Of a stretch of DNA of 64,000 nucleotides, positions 1 through 12,468 are shown in pieces. The stretch covers positions 37,496,099-37,560,098 of the forward strand of contig NC_089744.1 in NCBI RefSeq assembly GCF_040412425.1. Direction: 5' to 3'. This DNA comes from Macrobrachium rosenbergii (Eukaryota > Arthropoda > Malacostraca > Decapoda > Palaemonidae). Numbering within the stretch: position 1 is the first letter of the stretch; every line of letters starts with the position of its first letter. The notes below the pieces were generated by a model. It ran no database searches. It saw only the letters and a list, made by a program, of their open reading frames with translations, and had not been told where the DNA came from. The translations under genes were made by a program, and so were the position numbers.

Positions 1-773
1 GGCTACACACTGTTTATCCGGAGCTTGTCTCAGCTGTTCTGTATGCATCGTCTTTCAGTAACAGAATTCATTGACTGCTTTAAGAGGCATCACAAGAACC
101 GTGGCCACTGACGTCGGAAATTTGTTTTTAGCCATAAATGATTTCAACAAAATAAAAAAGGAAAACATTTGATATGAAAAAGTGCTCACAAAACATTCAT
201 TCAGTCAAAAATTTATTAACACTTTTACCCTTACTTCCACAGGATTCTAGTTAAAACTTGAGAGATTGATATAGTCTAAAATAATTTTAGGAGGAAACCA
301 GTTCCCTTAGCAATCATGAAAATGCCGATGATTTGTGCAGATCTTCTCTGAAAGCTCTGGAGGGGTGAATTGCCAGTGCATAAGCGAGGGCCAAAAAAAC
401 TTAGCATTAAGAGCAAGTTACAACACAGATATAAATTACCGACACTTAATATCTTGAGTTAAAGGATCTAGTTCCCTCTTTACAATTGTCTAGTCTGAAC
501 ATTTAGAGGAAAATGACATGGTAGAGGCAATAAAGAGTGAAATGAATTTGGCTTTTTTATTCTGTTCCGAGTTAGGTATCACAACATTCGGTTAATTAGT
601 TGATGTTTTCCCCTTGGTGAAGAAAAGGGTTGTATATTAGATATTAAAGTAAATCCGGTTCCTAAGTAATTCGGGACTCTGATGTGGAGTTCATCATTAA
701 CATAAATTACAAAATTCGGATGATACCGTTTTACTCTCTCGCTCTAGGTTTGTGGTGCACACAAAACACACAC

Positions 774-887
<114 letters not shown>

Positions 888-889
888 CT

Positions 890-1985
890 CATCATAGGTG
901 AGCTAATCCTCAGTGAGATAGGTACAGGGATATGGAAGGACATTGAACATTACGTGGTTTCTTTATTCACTAGCAACGTTTCGAGACAAAGTGACGTGGC
1001 TTTATGCTATACACAAGGGTACTGAGGAAGTATGGTTGTTTAGTGAAGGTACCAGTTTCTTAATTGCCAAACTTCAAGAACGAGTTGCGGTGGTGTTCAT
1101 ATGGTGATGTAATGACCTTCAAGTTATTATAATTTATGTCTGTCTTACAAATGCTGGCGTTATTCATGATATTTGATTGTTCTGGGCTGGATAATTTGCC
1201 GCCCGTTGGGTAACTTACAACTATACGATCATCGCAACTCACCTTGAGCAACCGGCGCGTACTTGCTATGTAGGTCTGCTGATTACATCGGCAGCAGTTG
1301 AATAAATATACTACACCAGATTTCATCAAAGAGGGGAATTTCGCTTTGTTTTTAGAAAGGCGCCGATAGCTCTAGGATTCACACAAGTAAGTCTGGCATC
1401 AACTGCTGGATAGTGGTGATTTAAAATTTTCTTAAGAGTAAAAACTTCTTATCTGGTATGTAAGGTAATTTGACGTAATATCTTAGTTTCTGTACCAAAT
1501 ACACTGCAACAGGTGGATAAATAAGTTATTGATAATTTTCTTGACATATTTAAAAAAGATATTAGGTTTATAGCACTGTGGAGGAGTGTTGATAAAACAT
1601 TTAATATACAATTATAAAATCAAAAACTAAAAATTCAGGCCAAGGCTGGTAAAAGTAGGTTTCCTGTAGATGCCCATGTTAGAACAGTTATCTTTACGAA
1701 ATACCATTGTATCTAAAAAGGCTAATTGTCCATGCTCTTCTAATTCGCAGGTAAATCTAATATTTTGATGTTCCTTTGAGATTTTTAATTCGTAATTTTA
1801 CTTAGAAGTGTTTAAATTGCTTATAACTTTACCCTTACGTTTTACTTTTACTTTTTTCAACGTTTTGTATTAATGTAATATTTATTCTCTGCTTTTAGCC
1901 TGAAGATGGGACTTTGTCTCGAAACGTCGCTAGCGAATAAAGAAACCATGTCATGTGCCATTTCCTTCCATATCCCAGTGCCTAT
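890..1985 (-). mobile_element. Penelope-like element remnant
   Basis: A decayed Penelope-like retroelement fragment. On the minus strand it holds a GIY-YIG endonuclease remnant (1060-1329). Downstream of that (921-995, minus) is a terminal motif containing CTCGAAACGTTGCTAG and GAATAAAGAAACC. The same terminal motif recurs in opposite orientation at 1900-1980 (plus), so the endonuclease piece sits between two inverted copies. Terminal repeats that may be partly inverted are known for Penelope-like elements. The reverse transcriptase is not present. The adjoining (TA)n at 778-885 may mark one edge. Confidence 0.7.
1060..1329 (-). pseudogene. GIY-YIG endonuclease domain fragment of a Penelope-like element
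   Basis: An 89-codon minus-strand frame. Near its start are GVVYLFNCCRC (residues 5-15) and TYIASTRRLLKV (19-30), the layout of the GIY-YIG nuclease that ends Penelope-like polyproteins: GVVY replaces GIY, YIAS replaces YIG, and the arginines follow. A Cys-x-x-Cys-like pair lies between the two blocks. SNI-MNNAS-CK further on also fits the family. In the family this domain nicks target DNA for target-primed reverse transcription. Here it has no upstream reverse transcriptase and ends early, so it is a relic. The domain assignment is by motif reading only. Confidence 0.75.
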
Positions 1986-2209
1986 TATCATGAAAAGTTA
2001 ACGTAAGTCCTTTTTTTAGCCCAGTAACGTAACTGTTAACTTTAAGTTTTGTTTACTTTTTGCCGTTGTATGAAGGTTTGGGCTGTTCTTTTTCCCCACC
2101 GCCGGGTGTTTCGCTTGTTACTGGTAGCACACCCATGTGAGATAATTTTCTCTTTTATTTTCGTATTTTTGAATTGTTGGATGATTCAGCGAAGGTTTGG
2201 TGTATATAG

Positions 2210-3195
2210 CAGTGCTGCCAAACCTGGGGGAATTCCCCCAGATCTGGAGGAAATGGGGATCGTCTGGGGGAATGGGGGAATTTGGCAAAAATTGTTGATA
2301 ATCTGGGGGAATTAAGCAATAAGATGAATATATCGCTTAAATTACGTTATTTTTAAGAGATAGCCTACAGTTTTGAAATGGATGTTAAATCATTTAAATA
2401 TAAAATTCTCAGCGAAGAATGGTACATACTATTTAGGAAATGAATGCAGTCGGGATTGCAAGCAATTTCCCTAATTTAGCACCGCCAGCTCAAGTGAATG
2501 AACTTGACGATAAGTGGAGAAGTTATCGGTCCACAGCTAAAGAGTTACCTATCGCAAGTGACAACATACCACGATACTGGTATAACAAACGTTCCATCAA
2601 AGATGGCATGGGCAATTCCAAGTTTGCACTAATTTCTGAATTTATGACAAATCTATCGTGTTTACCACATTCCTCAGCGTGTGTAGAGCGCATATTTTCA
2701 CAAGTGAACAACATTAAAACTAGGAAAAGTATTTCATTAAAAGCACAAACAGTAGCTGATAGAATTTTGGCCAAACAATCGATCACGAAAAACAATTCAG
2801 ACTGTACTAATTGGGAACCAAGCAAGGCATTAATTAGTGATGTAGAAAAGGGAATAACAAGTGCCAAGTACATTAAACGTATGAAAGAAAATAATATACC
2901 AGTGAATTTAGAGGCAGAAGAAGAGCAGGAATAGCACTTGGATTAACCATTGATATGTAGGCCTAAACTTGATTAAAATGTACTTCATTTAACTAAATGT
3001 TATTTTTATTATATGAATTCAGAGGCAAAAGAGCAGGAATAACACTTGGATTAACCATTGATATGTAGACTTGATTAAAATATACTTCATTTAACTAGAT
3101 GTTAGTTTTATTACAACCTGGGGGATTTTAGTTGAATCTGGGGGAATTTTCACTGAGGTCCTTGGGGAAACTGAAAAATTTCATTGGCAGCACTG
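2210..3195 (+). mobile_element. hAT-superfamily element with intact TIRs and 8-bp target duplication
   Basis: A complete 986-bp insertion. The left end CAGTGCTGCCAA (2210-2221) is matched by its exact reverse complement at 3184-3195. The insertion is flanked by the direct 8-bp repeat GTATATAG (2202-2209 and 3196-3203), which is the hAT target-duplication length. Subterminal CTGGGGGAATT-type motifs occur several times inside both ends (2223-2310 and 3118-3175), where hAT transposases usually bind. The interior encodes only the C-terminal part of a transposase, so the copy is an internally deleted, non-autonomous derivative. Perfect ends and target duplication suggest fairly recent insertion. 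Confidence 0.93.
2440..2934 (+). pseudogene. hAT transposase C-terminal fragment (dimerisation region)
   Basis: A 164-codon open frame inside the hAT element. Residues 61-100 read KFALISEFMTNLSCLPHSSACVERIFSQ..., and the P-x-S-S-A-x-x-E-R-x-F-S block (residues 76-87) is the hallmark of the hAT C-terminal dimerisation domain. The upstream catalytic domain and BED zinc finger of a full hAT transposase (usually 600 residues or more) are missing. The end of the frame and its 3' flank are duplicated: the stretch at about 2912-2960 recurs at about 3022-3068 with a small deletion. No catalytic activity is expected. Confidence 0.88.
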
Positions 3196-3203
3196 GTATA
3201 TAG

Positions 3204-4492
3204 GCTCTTCGTCTCTCAAAAGGAGTTCCGCCCCAGTTGTCTGAGCGAGAGGTCTGCTGCATTTTTGAGCCTTGCCTTTGCCTGCCCCTTTCGTCTGCTT
3301 TGCGACAAGTTCATAAAGAGCCATAGCTTGATTCAACTTTGCTACTTCCTGCTTCCTGTTGGTATTCTGCGGCAGGACAATATTCAATTATTCGTTGTCT
3401 GTGTCTGCCCTTTTGAGACCTGTGCCGCGTGAGGGTATAATCATCAGTTATGGTCAAGCTTTGATCACGGCGTTCACCTCTGTTGCAGCTTTCTCCAAAC
3501 CTCTTCGCTGTTGTGGAGCGTCACAGCGCCCATAGGGAGACTTACCTCCGGTAAACATAATTATTGCTAGTGGTTTTGGGAAGACTGTAGACGCTGTCGT
3601 GCTACGGACACGAGAATTTTTGGTGGCGGAATCTAACTTCATGTGCGATTTGTGATGATCGTAGGGAGACTTACCTCTGGTAAGCGCATATACATTTAAA
3701 AGTTTTCATTGACGTTTGATGCTGTCTGGTGTTACAGACGCTTCGAGCTGCTGATGGTAACCGGCATAATCATCTAAAAGATATATTCTACGGTGTTGGA
3801 TTTTATATGTATGCGATTTAGCTAAAGAGTCATTTTATTACTGTAAGTAAGGCTTAGGTATTTGATTGTTATAAATAGAACTAAGGGTTATTTTTCCCAT
3901 CTTTGCCTTCTACTGTCGTATGTTTGTGTTTTTTCGCCATTGTGAATTCGTTGTTTTTTCTTTCTCCCTCTGTGACTTTTCCTCCTCCTGTCGGTATACA
4001 TGTTAGCGTAGGCGAATGGAGAATGTTTGTGGTTTTGATTTTGTAGTTGAATGCGGTTTCTAGCCACAACCGTCATTTACGGCTATCTGTAATTCATTAA
4101 TAAATATTGTTATTTTTATAAAGTTCGGTTTTTTCTTATTCCTCTTTGAGTGTACAGTGTTTTGCTGAGGATCCTGACTCTTTCGGTTTAACAGCCCTTT
4201 TTGAAGTCATAATTGATTCTTTTGAAAATCTGCCTGTAAGAAGAGTTTGTTTAAGGGAAGAGTAAATCCTTGTTGTTTTTCTTTATAAGAAACCAGGGTA
4301 TTCATACAACCTGGATCTGGTATATACAGTATGTATTAATTTTGTTTTTACACAAGATGTGTGTGTAAGAGGAGATACCCTGTGGCTGAAAATAATCATT
4401 TATAGGAACCTTGATAATCATAATAATTCTGATAATTTATAGTGAGCAGGAGGCCACCATAACACTATATCTGTATATACAGTATATATATA
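3204..4492. other. No gene recognised; weak tandem duplication
   Basis: No supported coding region. Two related blocks at about 3525-3640 and 3655-3760 each begin TAGGGAGACTTACCTC followed by GGTAA and then share GACGCTGTC/GATGCTGTC and an ACGGACACG/ACAGACGC segment. This suggests an old tandem duplication of roughly 130 bp. On the minus strand each block contains a consensus-like GGTAAGT splice donor. The function is unknown. Confidence 0.45.
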
Positions 4493-4517
4493 TAGATAGA
4501 TAGATAGATAGATAGAT
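4493..4517. repeat. (GATA)n microsatellite
   Basis: A short tetranucleotide GATA tract following a degenerate TA run. Confidence 0.9.
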
Positions 4518-4825
4518 GAATAGATAAACAGATAGGTCTATACTGTTACGCAATGCTGCAGTTAACGCGGTGAATTGATTTCTTTAGATTGGTATATTGG
4601 TCTGGTACCAGAATTACCACAAGTTGAGCTTATAATGTGGAGGAATGCCCAGAGAAAGAATGAGAGAATTTACCGTTTATTTACACACCTAGATTCACTT
4701 ACAAGTGATTAACACTGCAACTTCCCTTGACTCTTGTGTCAGCAGGAATCAATCACTAGCAACACAAACTAATTTGCGGGATATTGGCTCCACACTAGTT
4801 ACCAGAACACTGAACACCTGTTTGA

Positions 4826-4828
<3 letters not shown>

Positions 4829-4893
<65 letters not shown>
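4829..4893. repeat. (TC)n microsatellite
   Basis: A TC dinucleotide tract of about 65 bp. Confidence 0.98.
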
Positions 4894-4895
<2 letters not shown>

Positions 4896-6559
4896 AACTG
4901 ATTTCTATAGGACGTCCTCTGAGATGTAGTTTCTTATCTGTCGGACTCCGCTGTACACACTGTTTCACACAGGAAAAGGGGAGGACTGTCACTAAAGACT
5001 TCAGCCTGATCATACTAATAGTAACAATAGTAGGACAAGTACAGAAATGATGATACCCAGTGACTTTTAATAGCAACCCTCGATCCCATACTTTACAATT
5101 ATACACAGAATTAGCAAACACTTGTAAACGGATCGCACAAGAAACAAAATACAAGAATAAAAAAAATTAAGAAAAACGATTAAACAAAATGACACAAACA
5201 AGATTAAAGTACAAAAATGTGAAACACATACACAAAAATAAGTAACCACCAGAGAATGGAATTTCGATACACACACACACGCAGACAATGACTGGATTTA
5301 GAGTTACATAAGACTCCCCTTGGGAATGGCTATAAACTAAATATACTCAAGATTCCCGTAAGACTGGATTCTAGGTTTAAAGTGACAAAAAAGTAGGCAT
5401 CTTTATGACTCCCGGGAAATGTGTACATGCTCAACGACAGTGAATTTAACACCAATGCAAAACGAAATATATCATACTCTAACGCACTGATGAATTATTT
5501 AACACAGAACTGTTAGATTTACCTTTATGTTCCCATTTATTCTGCCTTGAGTCAAGCTGTCAGTTTGGGTACTTAACAGGAAATTTATTAAATTCATTCT
5601 CGTGATCATACTAAAGCAAGATTTTAGAAAAGATTTTTCACTATAAATGTTACATTTTCGATATTGTTTACTTCGATCCAAAATATTCTTGGTTTCCTTT
5701 GAACCCCTCGAGCTCCATGGAAGCTCTTTAGGTATGAAAAGTTACACTAAAGATTTTCCTGATCCGATTTTGGGCAAATACGTATGAAGCCTAAATAACT
5801 TTCTTTGGGGCAACGAAAAATATGAATGCTGGCTGAAAGTCAAATACAACTTCAGCAGAAAAATCTAATCGCTTATTAAATAATCAGTAATTTATATTTT
5901 CATGATGTTGCCATGTAATATGTATATCATCCCATAGTTTTGATATATTTACTCTTCTATTTATCATGTATCATGTGTAGTGATAATGATTATTGAAATA
6001 TGTGTAGTGTAATTTCAGATCTCAAAAGAGTTAGTGGTTTGGATAACCTAACAGCTTAATTTAGAATTAATATCTTTCTTGATAATAGCATAGTAGCAGG
6101 AGAGAGATTTCATTTTTAGACCAGATGTGCCATCTGTCATCAGTTCAGATAAGAGAGCGCTGTCTTGGGTTACGCGATGACAGGTCGGGAATAACAATCA
6201 CTGATCCATTCTGGAAACCAACTCAGGTTTTTCATTTTGCTTTTAAAGCATGCCAGTCATAATTAGCCTGTTGCAATCTGTTTGATTGTGAAAGCTTTGT
6301 TCCGTATGAGAAGAAGACGAATGATTTCGAAATGTTACATACATGGCTCTGATCAGGTATGCCCTTTTGAGAGTAAGAGCAATGTCTTGATCAATTACGA
6401 CATGTTTTGTAAGATTGCAGTCCAAAACGATTTGCTTCCTTCTAGAACTTTCTCTTGTATCTCATTCCCAAAATGCCTTATGATGTCATATGACTCTTAC
6501 ATTTTCTTCTGGAATCCTCAGATAGATTCATTCTGACTTTCGAGACAGTTCATATTGGT

Positions 6560-6561
<2 letters not shown>
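4894..6561. other. No gene recognised
   Basis: AT-rich sequence between two (TC)n tracts. Open frames are short and show no recognisable motif. Confidence 0.5.

Positions 6562-6631
<70 letters not shown>
6562..6631. repeat. (TC)n microsatellite
   Basis: A TC dinucleotide tract of about 70 bp. Confidence 0.98.
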
Positions 6632-6632
<1 letters not shown>

Positions 6633-8140
6633 AGAAGAGAGAAATTATTAACATAATGTGTTAGTGTGGTCACTGGTATTAGTCTTAGTTTTTGAGATCT
6701 GAGTATAGGAAAAGTGTAAAAATTTGGTGGTAATGGCACTTGATAAAAAAGTGTGTTTTGTGAATCTAAAGCAGCTGCAAGTGATTATACAAAGGTTTTC
6801 ACAAGCTTGTGTAAGGTAAAGTGAAATTTACTTATTATTACCATGGTATAATAAGGTATATTAAGAGAATTTTTGCCTTAGTGAAATTATTATTCATAAG
6901 TCTTTTGTGTATTTTTGTGTGTTCTTGTGTTTGCAATCTCTTGATTTTTCACATTTTATATATTTGTGATTTAACATTTATTTACTTAGCATGTTAAATA
7001 TTTCTTAATAATTTAACATTTCATACTTGATTTAATTTTCATTTATTAAGATTTTCTTTTCAAAGCTTGAGTAATTCTTGATAGTTTAAATTTTGCTTAA
7101 TTTAATTTCTTGGTAAATTAAAGTTTTTGTGATTTAGTTTTGTTTAATAATTTAACTCAAGAATTAATTAAATTTCTGTGCTGTTTTCAAGTAATAGTAA
7201 ATTTTTCAGATTATGAATTCTTATTATAAATTTTGAATTTTAATAAATTTTTGTATTTGAAATTTTTAAAATACAGTGTTTCATTTATTGACCACCAGTG
7301 AATAGGATTAATTGTGTGCATAAGGCAAAGTGATAAACATGTTTTGTTCCTTTAGTTTTGCTGAAGTGAATTAAGACCAGGGAAACAGTTAAAGTTGTTT
7401 GATTGAGTGATGCCCTTTTACTCTAGTATATTTCTTGTTTAATTGTTGATACCTCACACTAGTCTTGATAAACTTAGTTTGATTTTTCATGTGATTAATG
7501 AGCTTTTTAAGGGATCACTGTTACCTTTAGAGTACTGAGTCATGATTCTTATTGTTATGAGAGTTCAGGTATCTGGCAGAAGTGAGGCATATTTTTTAAA
7601 TCTGTGATTAGTGTGTAATAACCAAGTACTTGGAACGCTTCGTGACAATATACAAATAAATAAATAACTATATATTCTCCTTAAGCAAACAAAAAATGAA
7701 ACGTTTATTCATTTTGAACAATCAACTGTGGCAGGATCGGTTCTGTTTAATTTAGCTGGATTGTGGCAACATCAGAGGAGAGTGTAGTTAGGTATAAAAA
7801 AAAAAATTTATTTTTCTTTAGAGTGAGGTGGTGTAAGGATTTTTACTACCTCGTTTATTGTTTTCTGTGCTGGGACAATCAGAACAGCTGTTTTCCAGTT
7901 GTTTCCCAGAGAAGGCCGTTTCACCTCTTGTTTTCTGGTGTAGGTGAGGTGACGACTGATGGCCAGTGTCAGACTGCTTCAGTCAGTAACAGTATGGAGA
8001 TTTCATCAGTCGTAAGTAGTATGAGGGACTAGTTTGGTCGAGTCGGTAAAGGTATGGAGAGCTGATCAATATTAGGCAGCTCAGAGGACCTTTGTACCAG
8101 ATTCAGGAGTCCATAACAGAGTAGATCTAAGCCAGTTGTC
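6632..8140. other. No gene recognised; very AT-rich block
   Basis: About 6900-7300 is extremely A+T rich with recurring AATTTTT and TTAATTT words. No coding motif was found on either strand. Confidence 0.5.
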
Positions 8141-9146
8141 CGCAGTTAGCTAGACTATGGCAGTTGACGTTTTTCTATAGAACTTTACCTGCTGAACAAG
8201 ATTTTAAAGTAATATTTTGTCGCTCGGCTGTAATTAAGCTGTAAATTATCTTAGAACTGCAGCCGACAGTAAAGGGGACCCGTTGGGAATCGGGGTTTTG
8301 GGTGAGGTAAAACACTTTCGAGAATAGCTAACAGTAAGGGGAACCCGTTGGGGATTTGGGGTTTTGGGTGGGGTAAATAACTTGGGAAAAGGTTTGGGTA
8401 CCTTATTGTTGTATTTCCTGTTATATGTCATTTTCAACATGAAAAACAAGCTTAAAAAAAAGGGCGAATAAATGGACAGCGGGAGCCATTCCAAAGGCAC
8501 TTTTCATGCATTATTAGTACTGCTGATTCCAGGCCCTATCACTCATGCGCAGTCTTACAGGTGAGCCAACCACCTGATGCCTCCAACTGAGAGAGTAGTA
8601 TTCTAAGCCGGTGTTCCATGGTGAGTTAGACTGTGGCAATTGACGTTTTCCTGTTATTTTACTTGCTTTACAAGAATTTAAAGTAATATTCTTTTTACAT
8701 TTTCTGTAACCCCTGTGGCTAGCGCGCGCAGCACAACATTACCGCCTGCCAGAGCATATGAGCTTGCCAAGGATATTTCAAAATGCGGATAAGGCGCAAA
8801 GCGCTGTTCCGCCACAAATTTACGTTTCTTTGCCCCAACCGAAAGCTTCAAATAGTGTCCAGTCGAGCTAGACTATGGCAGTTGACGTTTTTCTGTGCTG
8901 TTTTACTTGTTTTACAAGAGTTTAAGGCAATATTTTACCGGCCGGCTGTAGCTAAACTGTAATTTACCTTTGAACACTATACGTCGGTGCAGGGGACCTG
9001 TTGGTACCATCGTGTAGCTTTCAAAAGTCAATTACAGTTTAGTTACAGCCGGCCAACAAAATATTACTTTAAATTCTTGTAAAGCAAGTAAAATAACATA
9101 GGAAAACGTCAACTGCCATAGGCTACCTCACCGCAGACAGCCGGCT
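8141..9146. repeat. Local four-copy repeat cluster with a hairpin pair
   Basis: A unit of about 90-130 bp, recognisable by AGACTATGGCAGTTGACGTTTT, then TTTACAAGA-TTTAAAGTAATATT and CGGCTGTA-CTAAACTGTAA, occurs at about 8141-8270, 8606-8700 (partial) and 8861-8985 in direct orientation. It occurs again at about 9010-9146 inverted. The last two copies face each other across about 25 bp and could form a long hairpin. A second motif, ACAGTAAGGGGA-CCCGTTGGG followed by GGGGTTTTGGGTG, is duplicated at about 8264-8315 and 8329-8380. It is possibly the debris of a transposon with structured ends; the family is unknown. Confidence 0.75.
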
Positions 9147-11938
9147 TAGAATTACCCATAACGGCAGTGTTTTCTGGATTCGGGACCAGCTGGGTGAAAT
9201 ATCGTGTTCAGCAGAGCCAGCTTGGCTTGGGAAACAGCTTTGACAGCTTCAAGAGAACCTCGGCTGTGTTACAGCGAAGTCTGCGATTGTTTGAATAGCT
9301 CCCACTGTGTGCTTATGTGCAGGAGGTGGTCTCATTTGTGTTTCTGCTGTGTGTCACGTTTTCCCGAGTGCCTAGAATGTCCTGCACTATTTACTGCTGA
9401 GGGTCTTCGAACCCAAGGTTGTTCTCCTGTTAAATTTCTGTGAATGTTTGTTGTACTCGGGAGATTTGATAATGTGTTCGTGGTATTTTGGTTATGTTGT
9501 GTTAACCCTTTTTTGATTAACTATATAGTTTGAGGTCCTGTTTTGGCCATGAGTAATGCTTTTGACAGGTTATATAATTGTAAACTTTCGTATTGCCTGT
9601 TAATATTTGTTTTGGTATAAATTTTACTTTGTAAGGTCCATCTAGAATTGTAGTTCGCCTTGACAGCTGAATTTTTTTAATGAAGTTTTTTTAATAAAGT
9701 TTTGTTTCTTAAATCCTTCTTTGAGAGTTAAATTTAATTTTGTGACTTTTGTGTCGCGACTGGTTCTTGTTTGGTAATTTACACAGCCAGTCTGGAGAAA
9801 GGATCCTGAATTAAATAAAATTAAATTAAAATCTGTTTAGGTTTCTAGGGTAAAACCTGGAGGTCGTTGCAATATACAATTATGTATATATAAGTATAGC
9901 TTCTTTAAACTATTCCCCTCCTGCATCGCTGTCAGTTTAAAGCAAGAAATATGAACATGACAATAGCTTCCAGGCCCACCTCCCGGTAAGCAGTTTAAAC
10001 AGCAAGCAAAAAGTTTCTCATGAAGTTAATATTACATTCGTGATTTTGTTTAGCATATTTAGCTACTTTAGTGTTTCCAGAAAAACTTTTTAGCGAAGGT
10101 TGACAACACACTGAGCAAAATTTTGCTTTCCCGCCATTCTCAACGTCTTGTAAACAAACTGACGACAGAAAGGGCTAGGCAGTTATTTGTTCATATTCTA
10201 AGGCTTTAGAATGATGCTTGGTGAGAATTGTTAAATGAGGACTACCATAAAGTAATTTTGTCTTGTGTGGAATAAAACTGTTCTTAGAAGGAGAAGACTG
10301 ACTAAATATCTGACGAAAAAAAAAAAGCATAGGTCTAGCGTTTGCTCGGTCAAAATTTTCTTTGCTACACCTTCGTAAAGGCTATTCATTCCTTGGCATG
10401 ATTATGAAATGACTTAACACTGAGTAATTATTTCTATAAAATATATTCAGAACTAAGTAAACTGTGTCCAGAAAAGGTTTAGATTATGTAGCATTTTTCC
10501 CAATGAGTAGTTAGAGTGCATAGGTGCAGCCTAGGCTACCAAAATTCATTTTCTTATCACCAATTTGTAAGGCATATCGTTGTGTTACACATATGAATGT
10601 TAGTTTTCTCCGGTTTGTTTACATCATCCTGACATACTCGCTCCAAGAAAGACGCTTCCGGAATTTCGTTGAGAAACCACTTTTGATAAAAGGCATTTTG
10701 TAAAACACCTCTAGCGTTGCCTTTACACGTATAAAAGTGAAGACTTGATGGTTCGGTTAGTATTCTACAGGCCTACCTACTGCAAAGAATTCGTAATGAC
10801 TAACAAAATTCAGCAGGTATCCTCACGCATCACACTAACATGTTTAAAAGACGAGACGTTGACACAACCTATAGGCCTACTTACTACTAAGCATTTTCAA
10901 TAACGAGCAAGTTCTTTTTTTTTACTCTATATTTTGTGGCATATTAAGATTAATGATGAAATTATTTCAAAACTGAAATTGCGACTGCGCTTATGTGCCA
11001 CAATAAAATGCTGAAAATGTGAGACACGTTACAGAGAAAGGGTATTGACTGCTAACAATTAACTAAGACAAAATCATGGGTAAATAAAATTCACCATACT
11101 TTGCTTACCTGTTGAATGTTATTCCGTTTTCTCTTCAAGAATTTCTGTACTTATTTCCGCAATTATAAGTTTTACAACGTATCAGCGACGATAATGAACG
11201 AAAAAAATAGCAGAACACACTAAGCACCTATTGCACTTCCGCTGCTAAGAATGGCCGCCCTGGTGGCACTACACCAAACTACGTAGAACTTGTATTCAGA
11301 AACGTCGAGGTCCAGTCGCTGATCCATGACAAACTGACATCCAAAAAAATTGGAACCTGATTATTAAGGAAGGTAAGAATCAAATCAGTGAATTATAAGA
11401 AAATTCATTGTAGGCGACGCTCGCTATCAACTCAGAAGTTATCAAAGTTAATCATGAGGTATCAGGGAAAACTAATGTAAAACTAATATCACAGTTATGG
11501 TAATTTTAACGAGCAACCAGATTTTAGCAGTATGCTTATTTACTAAGTGTGCGTACGTTGTGTGTGTGTGCAATTATCACTAATTTTCTCGTATATAAAT
11601 ATTAGTAATTAATCGCAGCCAGTTTCACTTCCAGAAAAAAATGTCATCCTTATAAAACAATCAAGTTGTTCTTTACGTAGTTCATTTACTAAAAGCTCTC
11701 AATATAAAGGTTCTTTCTTGCAATTATTAGTATATAAAATTACATATTACAAACTTATGGCTAAAATTTTCAAATCTTCCGTATATTCTTACCTGATCAT
11801 AAGTCAAAACAAGCTGAATGAGAAATGCACAAATTCTAGTAGTTTCAAAATATCTTCTCACTATAATGTTATCATATTTATACCATCTGCAATTGTATTT
11901 ATCGTCTATAAAGTCAAGTCACACATCAAAAACGGATT

Positions 11939-11943
<5 letters not shown>
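9147..11943. other. No gene recognised
   Basis: Unique-looking sequence. The part at about 9660-9870 is AT-rich with AATAAAG and resembles the 3' end of a transposon or a transcript end, but I found no partner repeat. The part at about 11240-11290 is locally GC-richer, with no supported exon. Confidence 0.4.

Positions 11944-12007
<64 letters not shown>
11944..12007. repeat. (TA)n microsatellite
   Basis: A TA tract directly next to the foldback repeat at 12015-12172. Confidence 0.97.
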
Positions 12008-12011
<4 letters not shown>

Positions 12012-12014
12012 CAT

Positions 12015-12172
12015 AAAGGCAAATGCCATAAAGGAAAAGTGAAACAGCGGAGTGGTTGCTAGGCCTTTCGACATACGATCATTTAGCAGCCTGCTTGTAA
12101 GGAACCGTGGTGTGTCGAAAGGCCTAGCAACCACCCGTTGTTCCACTTTTCCTTTATGGCATTTGCCTTTAT
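12015..12172. repeat. Foldback repeat, family shared with 36005-36160
   Basis: The left arm begins AAAGGCAAATGCCATAAAGG and runs through GTGGTTGCTAGGCCTTTCGAC. Its inverted copy is at about 12112-12172, ending GGCATTTGCCTTT. The arms are about 60 bp and close to complementary. The same arms and the same flank (a CATTCA...CCATATCTT stretch) recur at about 36005-36210, so this is a dispersed element and not a chance hairpin. The CGAAAGG block next to the loop resembles the terminal repeats of Penelope-like elements; that link is an inference. Confidence 0.8.
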
Positions 12173-12207
12173 TTATACATTCACTGTATTCCATATCTTT
12201 GTGAATC

Positions 12208-12210
<3 letters not shown>

Positions 12211-12260
<50 letters not shown>
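12211..12260. repeat. (TA)n microsatellite
   Basis: A TA tract of about 50 bp on the other side of the foldback repeat. Confidence 0.97.
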
Positions 12261-12263
<3 letters not shown>

Positions 12264-12384
12264 CATATAGAACTAATGAACACGAGTGCGTGTTTTACAG
12301 AGATAAATTTTTTGCTCATGGGGTCAAACACCTAGCCTTTCATTTAAAAGATGGGGTTCAGTCACGATGTGAGTCAGAAATTTG

Positions 12385-12388
<4 letters not shown>

Positions 12389-12465
<77 letters not shown>
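12389..12465. repeat. (TA)n microsatellite
   Basis: A TA tract of about 77 bp. Confidence 0.97.

Positions 12466-12468
<3 letters not shown>

Noticed and set aside
3535..3560. U1 snRNA-like ACTTACCT word
   Set aside because: Only the splice-site-complementary word matches; no Sm site or stem loops follow in the right order.
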